Origin: UBA8199 sp964507045
GTDB lineage: Bacteria; Verrucomicrobiota; Verrucomicrobiia; Limisphaerales; UBA8199
Length of the DNA: 64,000 nucleotides
Assembly: GCA_964507045.1 (NCBI GenBank)
Contig: CAZDOO010000014.1
Span: 1 to 64,000, forward strand
Reading direction: 5' to 3'
Position numbers and translations under genes: made by a program. The notes under the pieces are model-generated. The model ran no database searches. It worked only from the letters and a program-made list of their open reading frames with translations, and was not told the origin of the DNA. Positions 17,067 to 27,300 of the stretch are shown piece by piece. The stretch's first letter is position 1; each line of letters starts with the position of its first letter.

Positions 17067-19136
17067 ATGGCAATCACCGTGCGGCGTGATTGGATAATCC
17101 TTTTGGTCCTGGGCTCGTTGACACTGGCGTTGTTCTACCCGGTCGTCAACTTCGAGTTTCTCAACTACGACGATGATCGCTATGTCGCCAAGAACACCTT
17201 TGTCTCCCCGGGATTGACGTGGCGCGGCGTTTACCTGGCCGCTACCACTGTCGCCGCCAGCAACTGGCATCCGTTGACCTGGCTGTCGCACATGCTCGAC
17301 TGCCAGTTGTTCGGGCTGCGACCGGGCTGGCACCACCTCGTGAACCTTCTCCTCCACACCGCCAATACGGGGTTGCTGTTCCTTTTGCTCCGGCGCATGA
17401 CCGAGGCGGTCTGGCGGAGTGCGGTGGTGGCGGCGTTGTTCGCGTGGCACCCATTGCATGTGGAATCCGTCGCCTGGGTTGCCGAGCGGAAGGATGTTCT
17501 GAGCGCTTTGTTCTGGATGCTGACGTTGTGGGCGTATAGCCGCTATGCAGAATGCCGAACGGACGACACAACCGCCGGCAAAGCGCAGCACGCAACACGC
17601 AACACGCGGCAGGCCTCGCTCTTCTACACCCTCTCGCTCCTTTTCTTCACCCTGGGCCTGATGAGCAAGCCGATGGTGGTAACGCTACCGTTTGTCCTGC
17701 TGCTGCTGGATTTCTGGCCTCTGGAAAGAATCCAGATGCCCGAAGCGGGGCTGCTGTCGTCGCGCCTCCGCGATCTGGTGATCTCCGTGCTTCGCCTCAC
17801 GAGAGAGAAGCTGCCCTTCTTTATCCTGAGCGCAGTAGGCTGCGTGATTACCGTCTGGGCTCAGGGCAAGGGAGAAGCCATCGCCTCCATCGAACGCATC
17901 CCGATTGCGGCGCGTTTCGCCAACGCGTTCGTTTCGTATGTCACCTACATGGTGAAGACTGTCTGGCCGTGCGACCTGGCTGTGTTCTACCCCTATCCGG
18001 GCAGCCTGCCGCTGTTCAAGGTCTTGTTCTGTGTTTGCGCGTTGGCGACTCTGACCTGCCTGGCGCTTTGGCAGGCGCGGTGCCGGCCTTACTTGCTGAC
18101 CGGCTGGTTCTGGTTTCTCGGCACGCTGATCCCCGTGATCGGCTTGGTGCAGGTGGGCGACCAAGCGATGGCGGACCGCTACAGTTACCTGCCGCTCATC
18201 GGACTTTTCATTGCCGTCGTCTGGGGCGCGGGTGATCTACTCGGACCACGCCGCGGACGGCGCCTTGTTGCGGCCACAGCGGCGACCGCAGTTTTGGCGG
18301 GCAGTCTGGTGGCTACCTCGTTCCAATTGCGCTACTGGCGTGATGAACGAACGTTGTTTGAGCGGGCTCTGGCCGTCACGAGTGGAAACCACGTAGCCCA
18401 CAACAACCTGGCGGTCACTCTGTTTCAAGAGGGTGACTATGCCGCCGCCCGGAATCACCTCGCAAACGCGCTGATCGCTGTGCCGGACTACGCCCTGGCG
18501 CATTACAACCTCGCCAACACCTACGCGAAACTCGCCGAGGGGGCGGTGCTGGCTTCGCTGCCCTCGGCCTTGCAGACAGAAGTAGCCGCGCAGCCACATT
18601 GGCCCCCGGACCCGATGCGCCTGTCCGAATCACTCCAGCTCAAGCCGGATTCGCTCCGCGAGCATCGCGAGCTCCAGGAGCGGCTGATGCGTTCGGAGGA
18701 TTTCCAGCGCGCCGTGGCGCATTTCACACTGGCGCTGAAGTTCAAACCGGACTTTGCCAACGCGCATCTCAACTGGGCCTGCCTTCTGGAGTTGGTGGGC
18801 AAACCGGCGGAGGCCGAAGCGCATTACCGCGCGGCGCTGCAACTGGCCCCCGATTCCGCCCATGTTCGCAGCAACCTGGGGGTGCTCCTGGCAAAACAGG
18901 GCAAGCCCGCCGAAGCCGTTGGCCACTTTCAGAAGGTCGTCTCCCTCGAACCACAAAATGCCAATGCCCATTACAACCTGGGAAACGCACTCTTCGATCT
19001 GGGCCAATACGCCGCCGCCGCAGTTCATTACGCCGAGGTTCTCACCCTTAGTCCTGCGGATGAAGCCGCGCGTCGCAAGCTCGCCCTTTGCCGGGCGCGC
19101 CAGGCCGCCGCCGCGCCAACGGGAGGAGTGCCGTGA
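17067..19136 (+). CDS. Polytopic membrane protein with C-terminal TPR repeats, paralogue 1
   Basis: A 689-residue protein. The N-terminal ~430 residues hold about ten membrane segments and the family hallmarks EFLNYDDDRYVAKN, ASNWHPLTWLSHMLDCQLFG, FAWHPLHVESVAWVAERKDV and DQAMADRYSYLPLIG. The fold resembles GT-C glycosyltransferases (PMT/TMTC-like), with acidic residues in the first luminal loop. The C-terminal ~250 residues are TPR units (AHVRSNLGVLLAKQGKPAEA, NAHYNLGNALFDLGQYAAAA). The likely role is glycosylation of exported protein or polymer, by family analogy. The ATG at 17067 is used; an upstream GTG lies inside the terminator. A 7-bp tandem word is inserted in frame near residue 175. 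Confidence 0.8.
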   Translation: MAITVRRDWIILLVLGSLTLALFYPVVNFEFLNYDDDRYVAKNTFVSPGLTWRGVYLAATTVAASNWHPLTWLSHMLDCQLFGLRPGWHHLVNLLLHTANTGLLFLLLRRMTEAVWRSAVVAALFAWHPLHVESVAWVAERKDVLSALFWMLTLWAYSRYAECRTDDTTAGKAQHATRNTRQASLFYTLSLLFFTLGLMSKPMVVTLPFVLLLLDFWPLERIQMPEAGLLSSRLRDLVISVLRLTREKLPFFILSAVGCVITVWAQGKGEAIASIERIPIAARFANAFVSYVTYMVKTVWPCDLAVFYPYPGSLPLFKVLFCVCALATLTCLALWQARCRPYLLTGWFWFLGTLIPVIGLVQVGDQAMADRYSYLPLIGLFIAVVWGAGDLLGPRRGRRLVAATAATAVLAGSLVATSFQLRYWRDERTLFERALAVTSGNHVAHNNLAVTLFQEGDYAAARNHLANALIAVPDYALAHYNLANTYAKLAEGAVLASLPSALQTEVAAQPHWPPDPMRLSESLQLKPDSLREHRELQERLMRSEDFQRAVAHFTLALKFKPDFANAHLNWACLLELVGKPAEAEAHYRAALQLAPDSAHVRSNLGVLLAKQGKPAEAVGHFQKVVSLEPQNANAHYNLGNALFDLGQYAAAAVHYAEVLTLSPADEAARRKLALCRARQAAAAPTGGVP
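17589..17609 (+). repeat. In-frame 7-bp tandem word inside the TPR-membrane gene
   Basis: Three consecutive 7-bp words (CACGCAA, CACGCAA, CACGCGG) lie in the coding sequence and translate to an HATRNTR-like loop between two membrane segments. The other two paralogues lack this insertion at the same site. Confidence 0.7.
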
Positions 19137-19189
19137 CGTGAATGCCTCCCGATTCTGCTCCGATTGCTGCATCCGGCAGCTCCTTGCTG

Positions 19190-21379
19190 ATGAGTTTCAC
19201 ACCTAACAAGCGAAGCACCCTGGTAGCCGCAGCCTTGGTCCTGATCACGCTGCTGCTTTACTGGCCGGTCCACCGCTTCGAGTTCGTCAACTACGACGAC
19301 GACCGCTACATCACCAAGAACCCTTTCGTCACAGCGGGATTGACGTGGCGCGGCGTTGGCCTGGCCTTTACCGCTGTTGCCGCCAGCAACTGGCATCCGG
19401 TGACCTGGCTCTCGCACATGTTCGACTGCGAGCTCTATGGCTTGAGGCCGGCGGGCCATCACCTCAGCAACTGGCTGTTTCATGCGGCCAACGTGCTGCT
19501 GCTGTTTGCCGTTTTGAGGAAGATGAGCGGCCGCGTGTGGAGCAGCGCTCTGGTCGCCGCGTTGTTTGCGTGGCATCCGCTGCACGTCGAGTCGGTGGCG
19601 TGGGTTGCCGAACGCAAAGATTTGCTGAGCACCTTCTTTGGCCTCCTGGCCCTGCTGGCCTATGCTCAACATGTGGAGCAGGCCAGGAACCAGCGTCCCG
19701 GGGCCAGAGCGGCTTATGGATTGAGCCTGACGGCATTCGCCTTGAGCCTGATGAGCAAGCCGATGCTGGTGACCTTGCCTTTCCTGTTGCTGTTGCTGGA
19801 TTACTGGCCACTGAATCGCATCGCGGCATTTAACTCGAACTCAGCAGACTGCCCGAAGTGTGACTGGCGGCGCTGGGGACGGCAGGTGGGGCGGCTGGCT
19901 ACGGAGAAATGGCCCTTCTTCGTCCTTTCGGCCATCTCGTCCATCATCACCTACTCGGCCCAGAGCCGAAGCGGGGCGGTTGTCTCCGAAGAGACCATTC
20001 CCCTCTTTGCGCGGCTGACCAATGCCGCGGTCGCGGTCGCGAGGTATCTTGGGAAAACGCTCTGGCCGGAAAAGCTGGCCGTATTCTATCCGCACCCGGT
20101 TGTCTGGCCGTGGCCCCAGGTCGCCGGCGCCGCCTTGTTGGCGGCGGCAATCGCGGTGCTGGTCGTTCGCGCACAACCACGCCGGCCTTATCTTCTGACC
20201 GGCTGGTTCTGGTTCCTGGGCACATTGGTCCCCGTGATCGGGATCGTGCAGGTGGGGGAGCAGTCCATGGCGGACCGTTACACCTACTGGCCCTTGATTG
20301 GGGTGTTCCTCGGGTTGGTCTGGTGGCTCGGGGAGGCGTTACAGCACCGTCGCCATGCTCAACCGGTCATGATCTGCCTCACCGCGGCGGTCCTGGCCGC
20401 CTGCCTGATCACCACCGCAGGCCAATTGCGACACTGGCAGAACAGCATCGCCCTTTTTGAACACGCGCTGACCGTCACCCACCGGAGTTACCCGGCACAC
20501 CTGAACCTCGCCTGCGCCCTCGCGGACGCCGGCCGCCCTGCGGAGGCGGAACGGCACTTCCGGGAAGCGCTCAAGCTTAATCCCACGCTGCCGCAACTGC
20601 TCTACAGCTATGGCAACAACTGCGCCAGGTTGGGCAAACCCCGGCAGGCCGCCGCTTACTATCGGGCCGCGCTGCGCCAATTCCCGAATAACCCGCACGC
20701 CCATTTCAACCTGGCCTGCACCCTGGCCGGACTGGGAGAACCCGCGGCTGCTCTCCCCCACTACGCGGCGGCGGTTCAACTTAATCCGCAGGACGGCGAC
20801 TACCATTACAACTACAGCGTGGCGCTCGGCCAACAGGGCCGGATGGACGAGGCTTTCGCGCATGCTGTGGCGGCCGTGCAGCGCAAGCCCAATGCCGCCG
20901 AAGCGCATGGTCAACTGGGTTGGCTGCTCTTGCGGCAGGGCAAACTGGACGAGGCGATCAGTTCTTATCAAACCGCGCTCAGCCTCCAGCCCGCGTATCT
21001 CGACGCCTTGATCAACCTGGGCAGCGCTCTGGAGCAACGGGGAGAGCCGCGCCAGGCCGCGGAGCAATACGCTGAAGCGCTCCGAATCAGCCCTGACTGT
21101 GCCCACGCCCACAGCAACCTGGGTGTGCTCCTGGCAAAACAAGGCAAGCCCGCCGAAGCCTTGGGGCATTTTGAAAAGGTTGTCGCCCTCGAACCGCAGA
21201 ATGCCAACGCGCATTACAACCTCGGGAACGCACTCTTCGATCTGGGCCAAGACGCGGCCGCCGCAGTTCATTACGCCGAGGTGCTCACCCTTAATCCCGC
21301 GGATGAAGCCGCGCGTCGGAAGCTCGCCCTCTGCCGGGCGCGCCAGGCCGGCGCCGCCCCAACGGGAGGAGTGCCGTGA
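19190..21379 (+). CDS. Polytopic membrane protein with C-terminal TPR repeats, paralogue 2
   Basis: Second copy of the tandem family, 729 residues from the ATG at 19190. This start matches the start of paralogue 3 (MSFTPNKRSTL against MNFTTDKRSIL); an ATG at 19142 would add 16 residues. The membrane part keeps FVNYDDDRYITKN, ASNWHPVTWLSHMFDCELYG, FAWHPLHVESVAWVAERKDL and EQSMADRYTYWPLIG. It has about eight TPR units, more than paralogue 1. Its last ~80 codons are nearly identical at the DNA level to those of paralogue 1, pointing to recent duplication or gene conversion. The short gap and same direction suggest co-transcription. Confidence 0.8.
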   Translation: MSFTPNKRSTLVAAALVLITLLLYWPVHRFEFVNYDDDRYITKNPFVTAGLTWRGVGLAFTAVAASNWHPVTWLSHMFDCELYGLRPAGHHLSNWLFHAANVLLLFAVLRKMSGRVWSSALVAALFAWHPLHVESVAWVAERKDLLSTFFGLLALLAYAQHVEQARNQRPGARAAYGLSLTAFALSLMSKPMLVTLPFLLLLLDYWPLNRIAAFNSNSADCPKCDWRRWGRQVGRLATEKWPFFVLSAISSIITYSAQSRSGAVVSEETIPLFARLTNAAVAVARYLGKTLWPEKLAVFYPHPVVWPWPQVAGAALLAAAIAVLVVRAQPRRPYLLTGWFWFLGTLVPVIGIVQVGEQSMADRYTYWPLIGVFLGLVWWLGEALQHRRHAQPVMICLTAAVLAACLITTAGQLRHWQNSIALFEHALTVTHRSYPAHLNLACALADAGRPAEAERHFREALKLNPTLPQLLYSYGNNCARLGKPRQAAAYYRAALRQFPNNPHAHFNLACTLAGLGEPAAALPHYAAAVQLNPQDGDYHYNYSVALGQQGRMDEAFAHAVAAVQRKPNAAEAHGQLGWLLLRQGKLDEAISSYQTALSLQPAYLDALINLGSALEQRGEPRQAAEQYAEALRISPDCAHAHSNLGVLLAKQGKPAEALGHFEKVVALEPQNANAHYNLGNALFDLGQDAAAAVHYAEVLTLNPADEAARRKLALCRARQAGAAPTGGVP

Positions 21380-21436
21380 CGTGAATCTGGCCCGCGCAGG
21401 CGGTGGTTGCTGCCTGCATCGCGGGTTTGATTGCTG

Positions 21437-23491
21437 ATGAATTTCACAACTGACAAGCGAAGTATCCTGGTAGCTGCAGCCTTGGTCCTGATCACGCTGC
21501 TGCTCTACTGGCCGGTCCACCGCTACGAGTTCCTCAATTTCGACGATACGGACTACGTTACCAAGAACCCGATTGTTCAGGCGGGATTGACCGTGAAAGG
21601 GGTGTTCTGGGCATTTCAGACCACCTACGCGAGCAACTGGCATCCCTTGACCTGGCTTTCCCACATGCTGGATTGCGAGTTATACGGCCTGACCCCCGGG
21701 GGACATCACCTGACCAACGTATTTCTGCACCTGGCGAACACGCTGCTGTTATTTGCGCTCTTGCGCCGAATGACCGGCGCGCTTTGGCCCAGCGCCCTGG
21801 TGGCGGCGCTGTTTGCCTGGCACCCGCTTCATGTGGAGTCGGTGGCCTGGGTGTCGGAAAGGAAGGATGTCCTGAGCACGTTCTTCGGCCTCCTCGCCTT
21901 GCTAACCTATGGATTCTATGCCGAACGCCCGGGCTGGAAGCGCTACACGCTCACCCTCCTCGCTTTCATTCTGAGTCTGCTGGCCAAACCGATGCTGGTC
22001 ACCCTGCCTTTCTTGCTGTTGCTGCTCGATTTCTGGCCGCTTGAGAGGAGTGCGGAATGCGGCGTGCGGAGTGCGGAATCCGGGGGCAGCGGCCGGCTTC
22101 GACTGTGGCAAAAGCTCGTCTTGGAAAAGGCGCCGTTCTTCGGGCTGTCTCTGATTTCGTGCGTCGTGGCTTTCCTGGCACAGAAGAGCGGCGGCAGTCT
22201 GGCCTCGATGACCCGTCTCCCCCTTGGGGAACGCGCGGCAAACGCGGCAGTTGCCTACGCCAGCTATTTGTGGCAGACGATCTGGCCGCTTGAGCTGGCC
22301 GTCTTCTACCCGCACCCGTTGCACTCGTCGGGGGCAAAGGTGATGGCGGCTCTCATGGTGCTGCTTGCCGTGTCAGTGGTGGTTTTTCTCTCCAGGCGCG
22401 CGTACCTGGTTATGGGCTGGTTGTGGTACCTGGGCACGCTGGTGCCGGTGATCGGGCTGGTGCAGGTTGGAGATCATGCGCGGGCGGATCGCTACACCTA
22501 CCTGCCTTTGGTTGGCATCTTCATCGGCGTCGTATGGGCGGCAACAGAGCTCGCCGCCGCCCGCCCCTCGTGGCGGAGACCGCTCCAGGCATCGGCCGTG
22601 TGCGTCAGCGCCCTGCTCGCGCTTGGCACCCGCTTCCAACTGTCGCACTGGAAAGCCAGTGAAAGCCTCTTCCAGCGCGCTTTGGTGGTCACTGATAACA
22701 ACTACATCGCGCATAACAACCTGGGGAACGTGCTCGATCTGTCCGGGCGGCATGAAGCCGCCAGGCGCCATTACGAGGAAACCCTGCGCATCCGGCCTGA
22801 TTTCGCCGGGACCCATTACAACCTGGCCAATGTCTTCGCGCGCGAAGGCAACATTGACGGCGCACTGAGGCACTACCGCACGGCCATTGAACTTCAGCCC
22901 GACTACGCGGACGCCCACTACAACCTCGGTGTGTTGCTGGCCAACCGGGGGCAGGCGGACGAGGCCATCGAGCATCACCGGACCGCACTCCGGTCGCGTC
23001 CCGCCTTTGCGGAAGCGCACAACAGCCTCGGCAATCTGCTTTTCCGGCAAGGCAAACTCGACGAAGCCATCGCCTCTTATCGCGGCGCGTTGCAGGCTCG
23101 GCCCAGTTACCTGGATGCGCTGCTGAACCTTGCCCTCGCTCTTAAACAGGCGGGCAAAAAGACCGAAGCCCTGCACCAGTATGCAGAGGCGGCGCGGCTG
23201 CATCCGGAGTCTCCGCGGGCGCATAGCGACCTGGCGGTCGCATTGGCACAGCAGGGCCAATTCCCGGCGGCTGAGCGCCATTTTGCCGAGGTCGTGCGCC
23301 TTGAACCGCAGAATGCCGACGCCCATTACAACCTGGGCAACGCTCTTTTCGAACTGGGCAACTACGCCGCCGCCGAACTGCAGTACCTCCAAGTGCTCCG
23401 CTTGAAACCCGACGACACCGCTGCGCAACGCAAGCTGGCTCTCTGCCGGACGCGCCAAAGCAAGACGACTCCCGCGGGCCGCGCCCCGTGA
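21437..23491 (+). CDS. Polytopic membrane protein with C-terminal TPR repeats, paralogue 3
   Basis: Third tandem copy, 684 residues from the ATG at 21437. Hallmarks are EFLNFDDTDYVTKN, ASNWHPLTWLSHMLDCELYG, FAWHPLHVESVAWVSERKDV and DHARADRYTYLPLVG, followed by ~8 TPR units. The loop after the LLLLLDFWPLE segment contains an in-frame short-word repeat reading RSAECGVRSAESGG, absent from the other paralogues. The shared ending (RKLALCRTRQ) shows common ancestry with both neighbours. A glycosyltransferase-like role is inferred as for the others. Confidence 0.8.
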   Translation: MNFTTDKRSILVAAALVLITLLLYWPVHRYEFLNFDDTDYVTKNPIVQAGLTVKGVFWAFQTTYASNWHPLTWLSHMLDCELYGLTPGGHHLTNVFLHLANTLLLFALLRRMTGALWPSALVAALFAWHPLHVESVAWVSERKDVLSTFFGLLALLTYGFYAERPGWKRYTLTLLAFILSLLAKPMLVTLPFLLLLLDFWPLERSAECGVRSAESGGSGRLRLWQKLVLEKAPFFGLSLISCVVAFLAQKSGGSLASMTRLPLGERAANAAVAYASYLWQTIWPLELAVFYPHPLHSSGAKVMAALMVLLAVSVVVFLSRRAYLVMGWLWYLGTLVPVIGLVQVGDHARADRYTYLPLVGIFIGVVWAATELAAARPSWRRPLQASAVCVSALLALGTRFQLSHWKASESLFQRALVVTDNNYIAHNNLGNVLDLSGRHEAARRHYEETLRIRPDFAGTHYNLANVFAREGNIDGALRHYRTAIELQPDYADAHYNLGVLLANRGQADEAIEHHRTALRSRPAFAEAHNSLGNLLFRQGKLDEAIASYRGALQARPSYLDALLNLALALKQAGKKTEALHQYAEAARLHPESPRAHSDLAVALAQQGQFPAAERHFAEVVRLEPQNADAHYNLGNALFELGNYAAAELQYLQVLRLKPDDTAAQRKLALCRTRQSKTTPAGRAP
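22048..22080 (+). repeat. In-frame short-word repeat inside paralogue 3
   Basis: Repeated GTGCGGA-like words (GAGTGCGGAATGCGG, then GTGCGGAGTGCGGAAT) lie in a soluble loop of the coding sequence. The word class differs from that inserted in paralogue 1. Confidence 0.65.
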
Positions 23492-23534
23492 CCGGGCCCG
23501 GCCCAAGCTTGCGCCCCCTTGTCAGGTTTGCGCG

Positions 23535-23661
23535 GCGCTCCGGGCGGCGGCCAGCTCGCGCGCCTTGCGCAGGTCGAGCTTGCCGGTGCCGAGATACGGC
23601 AAGGCGTCAATCTGGAAGAACTGGTCCGCGCGCGGCTTCCAGAGGTTCGCCCAGTCGCATT
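23535..23661 (-). pseudogene. Duplicated 3' fragment of the LplT-Aas fusion gene
   Basis: About 127 bp aligning without gaps to 24406-24532, the end of the large acyl-ACP synthetase gene, at an offset of 871 bp and in the same orientation. On the minus strand it still reads DALPYLGTGKLDLRKARELA and has its own in-frame stop a few codons later. No longer open frame leads into it. Together with 24406-24532 it forms a direct repeat flanking the nucleotidyltransferase gene. Confidence 0.8.
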
Positions 23662-23755
23662 GGACCAGCTTCGTCAGGCGCAAGCGCCCGCATTAGCGCC
23701 AAGTGGCGGACGAGTTGCAGCTTGCCCATAGCATCCCCTCGCCTAAAATTCAGGT

Positions 23756-24283
23756 ATGACCCTAAGGCAATTCTACGATTGGCAGACAGCGGGCGGCGGA
23801 GGCGACGTTGCACTGCTCGTCGGAACGCTGGAACGCCGTGAAATCCCGTGGTGCATGATCGGCGGCTTGGCGGTCAACCATTGGGCCAAGGAACCGATGG
23901 CGACGGCGGACGTGGACGTGGTCATCGCCGCCGAGCGCATTCCTGAAGCGGTGAAGGCGCTGCGCGCGGCGGGCTTTGTCGCCAGAAAATTTCAATGGTC
24001 GGTCAACCTCAAAGGCCGGTCGGCAGTATCCGTGCAAATCAGCACGGAAGAAGCCTACCGCGAATTCCCCGCGCGCTCCGTGCCGGCGGACATCCACGGC
24101 ATTCTTATGCGCGTGGCGAGTTTGCCCGACACGTTGCGGGGAAAAATTCTCGCCTGGCAGGACCCGGAACGCCGCGCCAGCAAACGCCAGAAAGACTTGC
24201 TGGACATCATGCGGCTAGTTGAAGCACATCCGAAACTCCGAAGGCTTCTGCCTACCGACCTGGCGAAGAGAATCAGAGAGTGA
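23756..24283 (+). CDS. Nucleotidyltransferase-fold protein (AbiEii-like)
   Basis: A 175-residue protein with a minimal nucleotidyltransferase signature: MIGGLAVNHWAKEP (GG-A motif, about residues 34-47), then ATADVDVVI carrying the DxD metal pair, and a helical C-terminus (KRQKDLLDIMRLVEAHPKLR). It resembles the stand-alone DUF6036/AbiEii-like group, often found as accessory genes and sometimes as toxin components. No antitoxin-like partner is adjacent. It is bounded on both sides by copies of the 3' end of the neighbouring aas-like gene, which suggests it arrived by insertion or recombination there. Confidence 0.7.
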   Translation: MTLRQFYDWQTAGGGGDVALLVGTLERREIPWCMIGGLAVNHWAKEPMATADVDVVIAAERIPEAVKALRAAGFVARKFQWSVNLKGRSAVSVQISTEEAYREFPARSVPADIHGILMRVASLPDTLRGKILAWQDPERRASKRQKDLLDIMRLVEAHPKLRRLLPTDLAKRIRE

Positions 24284-24392
24284 TTTCCGCGCCAGCGCCA
24301 GGCTGGGGACGGGGAAAGGCCTGCTGTTCCTTCGGCAGGGAACCTTCGTGCCGCGTCGGGACAAGAGCACGCTCCTGCAACCAGCTTCAACT

Positions 24393-27300
24393 TCAGCCAG
24401 CCTCTGCGCTTCGGGCGGTGGCCAGCTCGCGCGCCTTGCGCAGGTCGAGCTTGCCGGTGCCCAGGTAGGGCAAGGCGTCCAGGTGGAAGAACTGGTCCGC
24501 GCGCGGCTTCCAGAGGTTGGGCAAGTCGCACTCCGCCAACCGCTCCAGGCACAGTGGCAACTGTGCCGGCGCCAGCTTGTGCAACACTACCAGCCGCTCG
24601 CCTTTCTTCTCATCCGGCACCCCGGCTACCACGAACGTCTGCTCGGTCACACCCGCCAGCTCGTGCAGCTTCTCCTCGATCTTGAGATGCGGCACCATCT
24701 CGCCTCCGATCTTGCTGAAGCGGCTCAGCCGATCGGTAATCTGCAGGAAGCCGTCTTCGTCAATGGCGGCGATGTCGCCCGTGACATACCAGCCGTCGTG
24801 CAACACTTCCGCGGTCGTTTCCGGGCGGCCAAGGTAGCCCTGCATGACGTTGGGGCCGCGCACAAGCAACAGGCCGGGCTGGCCCAGCGGCAGCGGCGCG
24901 GAGGTCTGCGGGTCCACGATACGCACGCTCATGCCGGGGAGGGGGTGGCCGATCTTGCCGCGCTTGGCCCCGATCTGGCGGAAACCGGCGGCGCGGAAGT
25001 CGTGAGTGTTCACGGCCACGGCCGGGGAGCATTCGGTGCAACCATAGCCTTCGAGCGGGCGAATGCCGAATTGCTCCTCGAACGCGGTGGCCAGCCGCTC
25101 AGGCAACTTCTCGGCGGCTGTCATCACGACGCGCAGGCTGCCGAAATCCTCAGGCGAGCAGCCGCGCATGTAGAGCTGCAGGAACGTCGGCGTTGCCAAG
25201 AGGAATGTCAGGGTATGCTGGTTGATCAGCGGGCCGATGGCTTTGGCGTCCAGCGGGTTGGGATGGTAGGCCACCCCCACGCCCAGCACCGCCGGCAGGC
25301 AAAGCGTGCCGGTGAAACCAAAGGAATGGAAGAAGGGCAGGACGCCCACAAAGCCGTCACCCCGATGCAAGCTGAATACCTGTTCGAGCTGCCCGATGTT
25401 GGAGCCGATATTGTAATGGCTGAGCATGACGCCCTTCGGATCGCCCGTGCTGCCACTGGAGAAGATGACCGTCGCCAGGTCGTCCAGCGCCGCCTTCTTG
25501 TCCCGCCCCAGCGAGCGCTCCAGCCAGCCCACCGGCAGCAACCACGCGCTGAGCAGCGCGCAAAGCTTCTCGCCAAAGCCCGGCCGGGCGGCCAGCTCCT
25601 CCAGGAAAACCGTCTCCCCCGGCACCTTGAGCTTCACCTTCTCCAGGAAGGCCCGTGAGGTCAGCACCGTCTTGACCCCGCACTGCCGGATGCAGGCAGC
25701 CAGCGTTTCCTCGGACACGGTGTAGTTCAGGTTCACCGGCACCTTGCCCATCAGCAGCGCGGCGAAGTTCACCAGCGCGCCCGGCACGGACGGCGGCAAC
25801 AGCAGCCCCACCATCGCCTGGCCGGCCCACGCCTTTCTGAGCCGCCGCGCCAGGAACACCGTCCGCATGAGCGCGGAAGCGAAGCTCACCCTGGAGGATT
25901 GCGCGTCGCCCATGGCAAACCGGAACGGATGCCTCCGGGCCGTCCGCACAAATGCGCGGTGCAGCGGCCGCATGTGCGGTTTGCGATGCTCCCACGCCTC
26001 GGCCATAAGCTCCTGCACGCGCTCCCGCACCGCGAAGGGCGTGGCCGTATGCGGCAGCGGCTGCCCAAAGTTCACCGTCACCCGGTGAGGAATCCGCCGC
26101 GGCAGCTTCCAGAGGAATCGCCCCTTCTCGAAGCTGAAGATGCTCCCCCACACCCCGTCCAGCGCCACCGGGATGATCGGCGCTTCCACATCCTTCATGA
26201 TGCGCTCGAACCCGCGCCGGAAGGGCAGCAGGTGCCCGATGCGCGTGATCTGGCCCTCGGCAAAGATGCAAACCACCTCCCCGTTCTGGATCGCCTCGCT
26301 CGCCGTGCGCAAGGCCTGGAGCATCTCCCGCGGGCGCAGCTCTGAGGAAATCGGTATGGCGCGCAGGATGCGCGCAAACGGCTTCACCCACGGCTGCTCG
26401 TAGATGCCCTTGAACATGATGAAGCGCACCTGCCGGTCCGTGCACGCCAGCAGCAACAGCGCGTCCACGAGCGAAAGATGATTGCACACAAACAGCGCGC
26501 CGCCCTTGCCCGGAATGTTGGCGCGGCCATCCACCCGGATGCGGTAGACCGTGTGCGTCAGCAGCCACAGCACGAACCGCAGGAACGCATCCGGCAGCAA
26601 CCAGACCACATACACCGTCGCCCCCAGCGTCATCACCGCGCCCATCGCGAACACCCCGCGCGGCCCGAGATGCAGCCCCACGGCCATCACCCAATAAACC
26701 CCCGCCGCCACAAACAGCCCCGCCGAGGACAACAAATTAGCCGCTGCCAGCATTACCCCTTTGTCTCGCTTATCGGGCCGATGCTGCAGGATCGCGGAAA
26801 TCGGCACGATGAAGAACCCGCCAAAGAACCCCAACGCGCCCACGGTGCCCAGAATCTGCCCGAAGCTCAGCGCCGGATGCCAGAGCACCGCCGCAAACAC
26901 CGTGAGCCCCAGCGAACCCAGCGGCACCAAACCATACTCGATCTTGCCACCCGACAAGTAGCCCGCCGCAAAGCTGCCCAGCCCGATGCCAATCGCCAGT
27001 GCCGCCAGCAGGTAGGTCGTGCGCACTTCGCCAATCCGCAGCACGTTCTCCCCGTAATCAATCACCCCCTGCTGCAGCAATTGGCCGATGAACCAGAAGT
27101 AAACATTCCCCAGACACGCCAGCCACAGCACCTTGTCCCGGCGCATCACCTGTATCTGCTGCCAGAGGTCCCCGAGAAAGTTGGCCCGGAACTGCTTCCG
27201 CGGGTTCGCAGCCGGCACCCGCGAAATGCCGAGGCTGAAGGTCAACCCGATCACCGCCAGCCCGATCAACACCCCCCCCGACCACGCTTGCCGTCCCTCG

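Noticed and set aside
25357..26694. 445-codon second minus-strand frame
   Set aside because: It overlaps the Aas-like gene in another frame; composition is Ala/Gly/Arg-rich without motifs.
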